A program made the translations under genes and the position numbers. From JAUVZF01 sp035529015 (lineage in GTDB: Bacteria; Planctomycetota; Phycisphaerae; FEN-1346), in NCBI GenBank assembly GCA_035529015.1, contig DATKXP010000143.1:1-7133 (forward strand): a stretch of DNA of 7,133 nt, read 5' to 3'. The notes beneath the pieces are model-generated. The model was not told the DNA's origin. It did no database searches and saw nothing but the letters and a program-made list of their open reading frames with translations. Shown in pieces: positions 1-7,053 of this stretch; the stretch's first letter is position 1; every line of letters begins with the position of its first letter.

Positions 1-623
1 GGCCGCAGGAAGAGGAGTTCGCTGATTCGCCGATTGGCCTGGAGTTGGTCGACTGGTGGTGCTTCACGTACAACGTGGATGCAGGGCTGAGCATCGCCAG
101 CGTCGAACTGTTGCCAGCCACGACGTCGGTGATTCCGAAGCCGCCGACAACGGAGCCGGCGCAGCTCCCCATCATGGATATTTGGGCGGCTGCGGCACAA
201 GGTAACCTGGAAGCCGTCAAACGCCATCTCGCCGCCGGCGCAGAGATTGATGCGACCTTCATTGCACGCGGGATCCCCGCATCGGGAGCCACGCCTCTGC
301 ATCTGGCTGTCCTGTGCGATCAGGGCGAGATCGCACAATTCCTTATCAGGATGGAGGCGAATCTCAACGCCAAAGCCAAGGACGAACATGGCGGAACGCC
401 GCTGCACTGGGCGGCAGCTCTGGGTCGCATCGAGATGGCCAGGCGATTGATTGAGGCCGGGGCGGATGTCAATGCCAAGGACAACAACGGGTTTACGCCT
501 CTGGACGCGACCCACTATGATCCGGAGTCCAACAAGAAGGCCAAACTCGAGATTGCCGAACTTCTGCGAGAGAAGGGCGGCAGGAGCCTGGGGGAGCACC
601 AGGGAGAACCATCTTCCCAATGA
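1..623 (+). CDS. Ankyrin-repeat protein, 3' part (5' end outside window)
   Basis: The frame is open to the left edge, with the first full codon at 3, so only the last 206 residues are seen. The first possible start is a TTG at 45, but GGAG abuts it with no spacing and coding-like sequence continues upstream, so I treat the gene as 5'-partial. The N-terminal 40 or so residues (around LVDWWCFTYNVDAGLSIASVE) look like the end of a beta-rich domain I cannot name. A Pro/Thr-rich linker (about 130-170) leads to four ankyrin repeats at about 177-600. These are recognised by DIWAAAAQGNLEAVKRHL, two TPLH motifs and one TPLD motif, and GADVNAKD. They end in the cap LLREKGG. Ankyrin repeats are protein-binding helical solenoids; the partner is unknown. 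An internal ATG at 174 could start an ankyrin-only product but has no visible ribosome binding site. The next gene begins 98 bases downstream and carries a similar ankyrin module. Confidence 0.85.
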   Translation, partial: PQEEEFADSPIGLELVDWWCFTYNVDAGLSIASVELLPATTSVIPKPPTTEPAQLPIMDIWAAAAQGNLEAVKRHLAAGAEIDATFIARGIPASGATPLHLAVLCDQGEIAQFLIRMEANLNAKAKDEHGGTPLHWAAALGRIEMARRLIEAGADVNAKDNNGFTPLDATHYDPESNKKAKLEIAELLREKGGRSLGEHQGEPSSQ

Positions 624-709
624 CACCATGCGCTTTGTCAAACTGCGGCGCCGGGCCCTTCGGTCGTCTGGGCCGGGCAGGACATCCGAACAGAGGACCG
701 GCAACGAAC

Positions 710-714
710 AGGAG
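710..714 (+). promoter_or_regulatory. Ribosome binding site deciding the start at 722
   Basis: AGGAG lies seven bases before the ATG at 722. This site, and the signal peptide that begins directly at that ATG, favour 722 over the in-frame ATG at 620. The 620 ATG overlaps the previous stop codon (ATGA) and would add 34 residues in front of the signal peptide. Confidence 0.8.
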
Positions 715-721
715 ACTTACG

Positions 722-2233
722 ATGAAGGAACTCGCCGCATGGACTCTCGCTATCGCCCTTCTCGCAACGTGTGCGCAAGCGCAAGCACCATCGGAAACTG
801 CCGCGCCAGCCGACGACATATGGGCGGCCGCCGCGAAGGGCGACATCGAAGCCATCAAGCGCCATCTGTCGGTCGCCGCGAACGTGAAAACCGAAGGCGA
901 GTCCGGCGTCACCCCCTTGCTCGTGGCGGCTCTCTTCGGCCGGACCGAGGCGGCCAAACTGCTCATCGAGAGGGGCGCCGACGTCAAGATCGCCAACGGC
1001 GAAGACGGGGCGACCGCCCTGCACGCGGCGGCCTTCTTCTGCCATACCGATATCGTGGAACTGCTCCTTAACAAGGGCGCGGACATCAACGCCCTGAACC
1101 AGAGGTCGGAGACGCCGCTCGATGCGGTGGCCGGGCCGTGGAGCGAAGGGCTGGGCGAGCTCTACACCGGCATCGCCAAGGCCGTCGGGATGGAGGTCGA
1201 CCTGAAGCGGATCGAGGTCGCGCGGCCAGCGATGGCCGCGCTGCTGCGCGAGCGCGGCGGCAAGACGGGGCCAAAGCCCGCGGCGGCCAGCCCCGCCGAG
1301 AATCCGGGTGGCAACGTCGCGGACGTCGCGGCGCGGGGCCTGCGCTGCTCGTATTACATGAACGGCCGGATCTACGTCAACGTCCTCGGTACGCCCGAGG
1401 GAAAGCCGGTCACCGTGCCGCCCGGCGAAGGATGGGAGGACTTCAAGCCCTCTTGGTCCAAGACCGGCGACATGCTCGTCTTCTTCCGGCGGGTAAAGAA
1501 CGCCCCCGACGTGAGCAACTGGAAAACGGTGCTCTGTGTGATCAAGACCGACGGCACGGGCCTCCAGGAACTGACCGACGATACCCATACGAATTTCAAC
1601 CCGACCTGGACGCGCGACGGAACGAACAGGCCCATCTGGAACCGGAAGAACCCCGAGACGGGCGGCTACTTCGTGATGTGGAGCAAGGTGGGCGCGAAGC
1701 CCGGCCAGGAGGTCGCCATCAGCGACCGCCGCTATCACACCTGGGTGCACACGTGCCTCGCGGACGGCCGGATTCTCGTGGAGTCCGCCCATCCGGAGCA
1801 GGGCTGGGGCTACTACCTCATGACGCCGAAGCCGGGGGGCGAACCGCGCTTCGAGCGCATCGACTGCGGCGGGCTGGAGAAGCAGGGACTCCTGTGCCGC
1901 ATCAGCGTCTCGCCGAGCGAGAAGCGGATTTGCTTTAGCCACCTGCTGGGTCACCGGTTCCGGGAGCCGGGGCACGCCATCTTCATCGCCGATTTCGACG
2001 CCCAGAAGCGCACCATCACGAACGCCCGGCTGATTGCCAACCAGGAGCGCAAGAACATCTGGTACTCCTACCCGCGCTGGGTCAAGGATGAGTCCGCCGT
2101 GGTGTACCATTCCTACGAGACGGGCAAAGGCGCGCTCTACCTGTACACGCTGGAGGACGGAGCCACGACCCGCGTCTCGACGAACCCGCAGGCCGACTAC
2201 CGGTATCCCCACGGCGAGGCGACGCCGAAGTAG
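722..2233 (+). CDS. Secreted ankyrin-repeat / TolB-like (PD40) beta-propeller fusion protein
   Basis: The product is 503 residues. Residues 1-20 form a signal peptide with a hydrophobic stretch (WTLAIALLA) and a likely cleavage after AQA, so it acts outside the cytoplasm. The LATC sequence is a poor lipobox because Thr sits before Cys. Residues 31-180 hold about four ankyrin repeats (DIWAAAAKGDIEAIKRHL, VTPLLVAA, ATALHAAA, ETPLDAV) ending in the cap LLRERGGKT. An Ala/Pro-rich linker (about 181-203) leads to a propeller with PD40/TolB-like blades: FKPSWSKTGDMLVFF (241-255), FNPTWTRDG (292-300), ISVSPSEKRICFSH (394-407) and YPRWVKDESAVVYHS (450-464). Such propellers usually bind proteins or ligands. 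I see no catalytic residues. A repeat-on-repeat architecture suggests a binding or scaffold role, but its target is unknown. The ankyrin part resembles that of the preceding gene. Confidence 0.88.
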   Translation: MKELAAWTLAIALLATCAQAQAPSETAAPADDIWAAAAKGDIEAIKRHLSVAANVKTEGESGVTPLLVAALFGRTEAAKLLIERGADVKIANGEDGATALHAAAFFCHTDIVELLLNKGADINALNQRSETPLDAVAGPWSEGLGELYTGIAKAVGMEVDLKRIEVARPAMAALLRERGGKTGPKPAAASPAENPGGNVADVAARGLRCSYYMNGRIYVNVLGTPEGKPVTVPPGEGWEDFKPSWSKTGDMLVFFRRVKNAPDVSNWKTVLCVIKTDGTGLQELTDDTHTNFNPTWTRDGTNRPIWNRKNPETGGYFVMWSKVGAKPGQEVAISDRRYHTWVHTCLADGRILVESAHPEQGWGYYLMTPKPGGEPRFERIDCGGLEKQGLLCRISVSPSEKRICFSHLLGHRFREPGHAIFIADFDAQKRTITNARLIANQERKNIWYSYPRWVKDESAVVYHSYETGKGALYLYTLEDGATTRVSTNPQADYRYPHGEATPK

Positions 2234-2313
2234 GCCGCCCGGGCAGCCCACGGGACTACGATTCGCGGCGCAGCCGGCGAGCCGGCACGGTGGCCGGCAG
2301 AGACGAACGAACA

Positions 2314-2320
2314 AGGGAGG
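2314..2320 (+). promoter_or_regulatory. Ribosome binding site deciding the start at 2325
   Basis: AGGGAGG lies four bases before the ATG at 2325, a close but workable spacing. The in-frame ATG at 2364 (MRTFICC) would give a shorter signal peptide n-region, but no purine-rich site precedes it, so 2325 is preferred. Confidence 0.7.
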
Positions 2321-2324
2321 ACGG

Positions 2325-3629
2325 ATGAGCCAGGCAGGCAAAGCCGACAGGCACCCCGTCCCCATGCGAACGTTCATCTGCTGCGCGGCAGGCGTGCTGC
2401 TGCTCTCCTCGGTGGTCCCGGCCCAGGACCACTGGCCGCAGTTTCATGGGCCGAATCGCGACAACAAGTCCGCTGACACGGGGTTGCTGAAGACGTGGCC
2501 GAAGGGCGGTCCTCCGCGCGTCTGGGAAGCGACCGGTATCGGCGAGGGGTACTCGACCGTCGCCATCGCGGGGCAGCGCATCCACACGACCGGAAGCGTT
2601 AATGGGGATTGTGTCATCACCGTCCTGGACATGGACGGGAAGAAGGTCTGGGCCGGTAAGAACGGCAGGGCTTGGGATAAGAGCCATCCCGGGACCCGCT
2701 CCACGCCGACGATCGCCGACGGGAGGCTCTACCACCTCAGCGGAATCGGGAATCTCGTATGTCTCAAGGCCGACGACGGAGAGGCGGTATGGTCGCTTGA
2801 CATCATGGGCAGATTCGGCGGTCGCAACATCATGTGGGGGCTGGCTGAATCACCGCTCGTCTTCGACGATAAGGTGGTCTGCACACCGGGCGGCAAGGAG
2901 GTCAGCCTCGCGGCGCTCGACAGGAAGACGGGCGAGGTTGTCTGGGAATGCAGAGGGGCCGGCGACCGACCGGGTTACGCGTCGCCGATCCTGGTCGAGT
3001 ACAAAGGGCTGAGACAGATCGTCACGGTGATGTCGGAATCCATCGTCGGGGTGCGCGCCTCCGACGGAAAGCTGCTGTGGCGGTATCCGCACAAGGTTTA
3101 CGCTGACGAGAATATCACGACGCCGATTTTCCACGAAGGTTTTCTGATCGTCTCGGGTTGCGTCAAGAAGGGGACGACTTCGCTGCAACTCGACGTTTCG
3201 GGCGACGACTGCTCGGTAAGCAGGCACTGGCATAACCCGACGCTCGATAACAAGCAGGGGGGGCTGATCCTGGTTGGCGGCAGAATCTACGGATACGCCG
3301 AGCATCTCGGTAAGTCCACGCCCTGGGTGTGCATTGATGTCAAGTCGGGCAAGGACATCTTTCAATCCGCCCCCGTGCAGTCCTCCTACAAGTACCCCAA
3401 CGGCTGTCTCACTTACGCGGACGGGATGTTCTATCTCTTCTCCGATGACGGGCACCTGGTCCTGGCGAAGGCGACGGATGAGGGGTTTGACGTGGCCGGG
3501 AGCCTGACACTCAAGGATCCGGGAGAGAGATCGACGTGGGCGCATCCTGTGGTATGCGGCGGGAGGCTGTATATCCGCTACGGCGACAAGCTTGGCGTCT
3601 ACAGCGTCTCGGCTGGGGGATCCAAGTGA
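2325..3629 (+). CDS. Secreted PQQ-like (BamB-like) beta-propeller protein
   Basis: The product is 434 residues. The signal peptide has a long n-region and a hydrophobic core (FICCAAGVLLLSSVV), with likely cleavage after VPA at residue 33, giving a mature start QDHWPQFHGPNRDN. That WPQFHGP opening is typical of PQQ-like propeller proteins in Planctomycetota. Blade motifs of the form (hydrophobic) D-x-x-(D/T)-G-(K/E)-x-x-W recur: VLDMDGKKVW (100-109), CLKADDGEAVW (146-156), ALDRKTGEVVW (197-207), VRASDGKLLW (243-252) and CIDVKSGKDIF (336-346). Family members range from true quinoprotein dehydrogenases to BamB-like scaffolds. I see no evidence that this one binds PQQ, and 434 residues is short for a quinoprotein alcohol dehydrogenase, so a non-enzymatic propeller is likelier. 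It lies 91 bases after the TolB-like gene and 96 before the aldo/keto reductase. Confidence 0.88.
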   Translation: MSQAGKADRHPVPMRTFICCAAGVLLLSSVVPAQDHWPQFHGPNRDNKSADTGLLKTWPKGGPPRVWEATGIGEGYSTVAIAGQRIHTTGSVNGDCVITVLDMDGKKVWAGKNGRAWDKSHPGTRSTPTIADGRLYHLSGIGNLVCLKADDGEAVWSLDIMGRFGGRNIMWGLAESPLVFDDKVVCTPGGKEVSLAALDRKTGEVVWECRGAGDRPGYASPILVEYKGLRQIVTVMSESIVGVRASDGKLLWRYPHKVYADENITTPIFHEGFLIVSGCVKKGTTSLQLDVSGDDCSVSRHWHNPTLDNKQGGLILVGGRIYGYAEHLGKSTPWVCIDVKSGKDIFQSAPVQSSYKYPNGCLTYADGMFYLFSDDGHLVLAKATDEGFDVAGSLTLKDPGERSTWAHPVVCGGRLYIRYGDKLGVYSVSAGGSK

Positions 3630-3725
3630 CACTCCAGACAGCAGGCCTCCCCCAAACCCTCGCCGGCCTCACTGTTCGTACCGAATCCCACCTTCTGTAC
3701 ATCCAGTAATCAGGAGAATCACGCA

Positions 3726-4769
3726 ATGGGTCATTCCAGGACACGAACGGCTGAAACGGTTGACCGACGGAGTTTTCTCAAGACCGGCGTGACGGCGGTC
3801 GTCGGGGCTGCCGTGGCAGCCTCCGGTGTCGCCCTGGCGAGTGAGCCGTCGAGCGACCCAAAGCAGATCGCCACGCGACCCTTCGGCAAGACGGGCCGCA
3901 CGCTGCCGATCCTGGGCTACGGCGGGGCCGCACTGCCCAAGGTATGGGGCAACCCGCTGTCGGCCGAAGATCGTGTCAAGCTGGTTCGCTACGCCTACGA
4001 TCGGGGCGTGCGCTACTTCGACACGGCGGGCAACTACATGGAGAGCCAGGCGATTCTCGGCTACGCACTGAAGGGCATCCGCGACAACGTCTACCTGGTC
4101 ACGAAGGTCGAGACGACGGAACCCGACAAGGTCCGCGGCGCCGTTGAGAAATCGCTCGAGGAACTCCAGACGGACTATCTCGACGGCATCCTGATCCACG
4201 GAACGCCTGGGATCGAGCAGATGACCGTCGAACGGGCGATGAAGGTCCATGGCGAGCTGGTCAAGTTGCGCGACGAAAAGATCGCCCGGTTCATCGGGCT
4301 CTCAGCCCACTCCTACTTCGACAAGGCGCTCGCGCTGATTGCCTCCGGCGGGTTCGACCAGTGCATGCTCTCGTACGGCTATATCCCGAGAGGGTACAAT
4401 CAGGTGTTCTCGGCCAGGATGGTTGAGCTGCGCAACGCGTGCGTGGCCAAGGCGCACGAACTGGGCATGGGCATCGTCGCCATGAAGGTCGTCGGCGGCG
4501 GCGTGCTGGGCGCCTGGTCCGGATACGTCGTGCCGGGATTCGATAAGGCGCGCCTGGGGCAACTGCCCGGCGCCTCAATCCGTTATGTGCTGCAAGACGA
4601 GCGGATCCATATCCTGGTCATCGGCATGCGCCTGAAAGAAGAAATCGATGCCAACATCAAGACGCTCTCGGGTGACGTGACGTACACACCGGACGATCGG
4701 GCCCGCCTGGCCGAGTTCTGCGCAAGAGCGTACGACAGCGACGCGATCAAGGCGATGAGGATTGACTGA
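3726..4769 (+). CDS. Tat-exported aldo/keto reductase
   Basis: The product is 347 residues. AGGAG at 3712-3716 precedes the ATG by nine bases. Residues 1-40 are a twin-arginine signal: DRRSFLKTG (13-21), a weakly hydrophobic Ala/Val stretch, then ALA before SEPSS. The rest is an aldo/keto reductase barrel that opens with TRPFGKTGRTLPILGYGG. The family's catalytic tetrad is visible as D99 and Y104 (YFDTAGNYMES), K127 (YLVTKVET) and H158 (GILIHGTPG). GLSAH (191-195) and the C-terminal VIGMRLKEEIDANI (298-311) fit the NADP-binding part of the family. Only C332 lies near the C-terminus, so the Cys-rich [4Fe-4S] tail found in some relatives is absent. The substrate cannot be read from sequence; carbonyl or sugar reduction/oxidation is the family role. 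Tat export implies folding with cofactor in the cytoplasm before transport. The sulfatase follows 64 bases downstream. Confidence 0.92.
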   Translation: MGHSRTRTAETVDRRSFLKTGVTAVVGAAVAASGVALASEPSSDPKQIATRPFGKTGRTLPILGYGGAALPKVWGNPLSAEDRVKLVRYAYDRGVRYFDTAGNYMESQAILGYALKGIRDNVYLVTKVETTEPDKVRGAVEKSLEELQTDYLDGILIHGTPGIEQMTVERAMKVHGELVKLRDEKIARFIGLSAHSYFDKALALIASGGFDQCMLSYGYIPRGYNQVFSARMVELRNACVAKAHELGMGIVAMKVVGGGVLGAWSGYVVPGFDKARLGQLPGASIRYVLQDERIHILVIGMRLKEEIDANIKTLSGDVTYTPDDRARLAEFCARAYDSDAIKAMRID

Positions 4770-4774
4770 GTGTC

Positions 4775-4779
4775 AGGAG
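4775..4779 (+). promoter_or_regulatory. Ribosome binding site with ambiguous target (sulfatase start)
   Basis: AGGAG lies six bases before an in-frame TTG at 4786, but 54 bases before the ATG at 4834 that gives the best Tat signal peptide. Either the sulfatase starts at TTG 4786, with 16 extra N-terminal residues, or the site is fortuitous and the ATG is read with only a weak TGAG-like site. In-frame GTG codons at 4798 and 4801 are also possible but are spaced less well from AGGAG. Confidence 0.4.
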
Positions 4780-4833
4780 TGTCGGTTGGTTCGACAAGTG
4801 GTGAATCGTTTCGCGCACGATAATGAGCACGCC

Positions 4834-6546
4834 ATGACGTCACGCGAGAAGCGCCTGAAACGCCGAGACTTCCTGCGGAAGTCGGCCGCCGGTGCGGCGC
4901 TGGCCGCCGGGGCCGGCATGCTTCCCGTGCCTGCTCTGGCCAGGTCACCGTCGCCCAACGAGAAATTGAGCGGCGCCAGGCCTGCCACCGGCCCATCGGG
5001 CGACGCACGCCCGAATGTGGTGGTCCTGTTGGCGGATGACCTGGGGTTTCAGGACATTGGCTGCTACGGAGGTCCGGTGAAGACGCCGGCGCTCGACGGC
5101 CTGGCCGCCAATGGCGTGCGCTTTACGGATTTCTACTCGGGATGCGCCGTATGTTCGCCTTCGCGGGCGACACTGCTCACGGGACGACATCATATCCGCG
5201 CGGGCGTATACAGTTGGATTTGGGACCACGGCCAGAACTCGCATCTATTGGAGCGAGAGGTCACGCTGGCAGAGGTCCTGAAGCGTCACGGCTATGCGAC
5301 GGCGCATTTCGGAAAATGGCACCTGGGATTGCCGACAGCGAATCGGGACAAACCGACGCCGGATGTGCATGGCTTTGATTACTGGTTCGCCACGGGGAAT
5401 AACGCCGAGCCAAGCCATAAGGACCCGGTCAACTTCATCCGCAATGGCAAACCCGTTGGAAAGATGGAAGGCTATTCGTGCCAGATTGTCGTCAATGAGG
5501 CGATCACCTGGCTTAACTCCCGGCCGAAGCCGAACGGGCCGTTCTTCCTGAACATCTGGTTCCACGAGCCACACGCGCCAATCGCCGCACCCGCTGAGAT
5601 TGTCTCACGTTACGGCAAGGTCGACGACCCAGCGGCGATCTACTCCGGGACGATCGAGAACACCGACCGCGCCATCGCGCGTCTGCTGGCGAGTTTGAAG
5701 GAAATGGACGTGCTGGAAAACACGCTCATCATCTACTCATCCGACAACGGCAGCTACCGCGAGGATCGCAACGGCGGCCTGCGCGGCAGCAAGGGCTCCA
5801 ACTTCGAGGGCGGCATTCGGAGCCCCGGCGTCTTCTGCTGGCCGGGGGGAATGGTGCGGGGTCGCGTCGAGCACGAGCCCGCCGGCTCGGCGGATTTGCT
5901 GCCGACGGTTTGTGGCCTACTGCGGATCGACAAACCCAAGGGCGTTCACCTCGACGGTTCCGATCTCTCGCCGCTCTTGACCGGTCGTGCCAACCAGTTC
6001 ACCCGGCACCAACCGCTGTTCTGGCTCTTGCCAACGTCGAATCCCACCGCGGCGATCCGGGACGGCCGATACTCTCTTGTGGGCTACCGCAACTACAAAC
6101 TGCCGCAGGACCACCGGGCGATGGCGGCCTTGTTAAACAGGATCGTGGAGATTGTCGGGAAGGACGAGGGAAAACCAGGCGGGGGCAACCTGCGGAGTCG
6201 GATCTTCAACACGGAATTCGACAACCCGGAGGCGGAACGGCTGCGCATTCAGTATGTGCAGTTGAACATGTTCCAGGAGTCGTGGATTCCGCTGATCAAG
6301 GCCGGTGGGTTCGGCCGGTTCGAATTGTATGATCTGGCCGCCGATCCCAGGCAGGAGACAGACGTTTCCGCCCAGCATCCCGACATTGTTGCCAGGCTCA
6401 AGAAGCAGTTGCTGGAAATCAACGCCAGCGTAATGGCCGACGCGCATGACTGGCATCTGAATTCATCCCGAAACGCATTGGACGCTCGAACCGATTCCCT
6501 GCGAGTCGTGGCGGGTGATACACGCCGAGGAACGACCGAATTCTGA
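4834..6546 (+). CDS. Tat-exported type I (formylglycine) sulfatase
   Basis: The product is 570 residues from the ATG at 4834, chosen because it places a twin-arginine motif (KRRDFLRK, residues 9-16) after a short n-region, with AALAAGAGM and ALA before RSPSP. It hydrolyses sulfate esters outside the cytoplasm. Family landmarks are intact: metal ligands in LLADDLGFQDIG (D68, D69); CSPSRATLLTG with C107 as the formylglycine residue (codon 5152-5154); FGKWHLG (K161, H163); WFHEPHAP (H244); SSDNG (D304, N305); and K320 in GSKGSNFEGG. The C-terminal FELYDLAADPRQETDV is the usual end module of arylsulfatase A-like enzymes, followed by about 25 extra residues. Oxidation of the cysteine needs a sulfatase-maturing enzyme, and none is in the window. 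The natural substrate is unknown; sulfated polysaccharides are the usual targets in marine or soil planctomycetes. Confidence 0.94.
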   Translation: MTSREKRLKRRDFLRKSAAGAALAAGAGMLPVPALARSPSPNEKLSGARPATGPSGDARPNVVVLLADDLGFQDIGCYGGPVKTPALDGLAANGVRFTDFYSGCAVCSPSRATLLTGRHHIRAGVYSWIWDHGQNSHLLEREVTLAEVLKRHGYATAHFGKWHLGLPTANRDKPTPDVHGFDYWFATGNNAEPSHKDPVNFIRNGKPVGKMEGYSCQIVVNEAITWLNSRPKPNGPFFLNIWFHEPHAPIAAPAEIVSRYGKVDDPAAIYSGTIENTDRAIARLLASLKEMDVLENTLIIYSSDNGSYREDRNGGLRGSKGSNFEGGIRSPGVFCWPGGMVRGRVEHEPAGSADLLPTVCGLLRIDKPKGVHLDGSDLSPLLTGRANQFTRHQPLFWLLPTSNPTAAIRDGRYSLVGYRNYKLPQDHRAMAALLNRIVEIVGKDEGKPGGGNLRSRIFNTEFDNPEAERLRIQYVQLNMFQESWIPLIKAGGFGRFELYDLAADPRQETDVSAQHPDIVARLKKQLLEINASVMADAHDWHLNSSRNALDARTDSLRVVAGDTRRGTTEF

Positions 6547-6603
6547 TTTTCGGCGTCGAGTGACTAGGGCCGGAGGCAGGTCAGGCATTTAAGGAGTCCT
6601 GTC

Positions 6604-6996
6604 ATGCGATATCGAACCACCTGCATCGTTGTGCTCTTGCTGACCGTTTCCTCGACATCCACCGCGCAGTTCCCCTGGCAGAAACCGGTGAAGCGCGATC
6701 CGGCGGAAATCGAGCGCATCGTGGGACCGATCGGGAAGCGAGAGCCGTCCCGCGACCTGACCATCGTCTGGGTCTGGGGCATCGACAAACTCCACGCCAA
6801 AGAAACCCACGAATACGCCTGGGTCATGGACCGCTACGTGAATGGGCTCCTGCCTCGGGTCCCGCGCGTCACGGTCATTCCCTCCATGTTTTTCCCCAAG
6901 AAGGAACTATGGGAAAAGGCCGACCTGGTCGTCTTCTACCTGTGGCCGCGTGGGGAGGGGTGGGATTACGATCTCGTCGACGCCTATCAGAACTAG
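6604..6996 (+). pseudogene. ThuA-like domain protein, truncated by insertion
   Basis: AAGGAG at 6591-6596 lies seven bases before the ATG. The product would be 130 residues. Residues 1-21 are a signal peptide (IVVLLLTVSS, cleavage after STA). After a charged stretch, residues 51-127 resemble the N-terminal half of ThuA-like proteins, which have a class I glutamine amidotransferase-like fold: DLTIVWVWGIDKLHAKETHEY is followed by a VPRVTV strand, FFPKKELWEKADLVVFYLW and DYDLVDAY. Intact relatives, as I recall the family, run on into an RGGG-type turn and well over 100 further residues. Here the frame ends in TAG at 6994-6996, just where IS630-like sequence begins. The first half of the gene has no internal stops and looks freshly broken. 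It may still be translated, but an incomplete fold is unlikely to work. ThuA-type proteins are linked to sugar metabolism, which suits the sulfatase and reductase upstream. Confidence 0.7.
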
Positions 6997-7031
6997 AGCA
7001 GTTCACGTTTGGATGTAGCGTGTGCCGATAA

Positions 7032-7053
7032 GAGTAGGCATGGAAACCTACTC
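7032..7053 (+). promoter_or_regulatory. Hairpin enclosing the transposase start codon
   Basis: GAGTAGG (7032-7038) and CCTACTC (7047-7053) are perfect 7-base inverted repeats separated by the 8-base loop CATGGAAA, which contains the transposase ATG. The left arm also occupies the position where a ribosome binding site would be expected. Many insertion sequences limit transposase translation by folding the start region, so a damping role is plausible but inferred. The right arm also encodes the conserved Thr-Tyr-Ser start of the protein, so coincidence is possible. Confidence 0.45.

Noticed and set aside
635..640. TTGTCA resembling a -35 promoter element
   Set aside because: There is no matching -10 hexamer at a suitable distance.
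651..676. Inverted repeat CCGGGCCC / GGGCCGG in the gap before the ankyrin/TolB-like gene, considered as a terminator
   Set aside because: The stem needs a bulged G and no T-run follows. GC-rich chance pairing is likely.
620..721. Possible ATGA-coupled start at 620 extending the ankyrin/TolB-like protein by 34 residues
   Set aside because: The extension (Arg/Gly/Pro-rich) would place residues in front of a good signal peptide, and the AGGAG site fits the ATG at 722.
2273..2298. Three copies of GCCGGC between the TolB-like and PQQ-like genes, two of which can form a 6-bp hairpin with a 6-base loop
   Set aside because: GCCGGC is self-complementary and common in GC-rich DNA. There is no T-run, so it cannot be called a terminator or operator.
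638..2377. 579-codon open frame on the - strand opposite the ankyrin/TolB-like gene
   Set aside because: Its product is Arg/Gly/His-rich without recognisable domains, and the + strand frame there has a signal peptide, ankyrin motifs and PD40 blades. Long antisense frames are expected in GC-rich genes.
2850..3632. 260-codon open frame on the - strand opposite the PQQ-like propeller gene
   Set aside because: No domain or ribosome binding site is recognisable, and the + strand reading has clear repeating blade motifs.
3630..3725. Gap before the aldo/keto reductase searched for a promoter, terminator or small gene
   Set aside because: Only the AGGAG at 3712-3716 is convincing; a short GGCCTC direct repeat is not enough to call a site.
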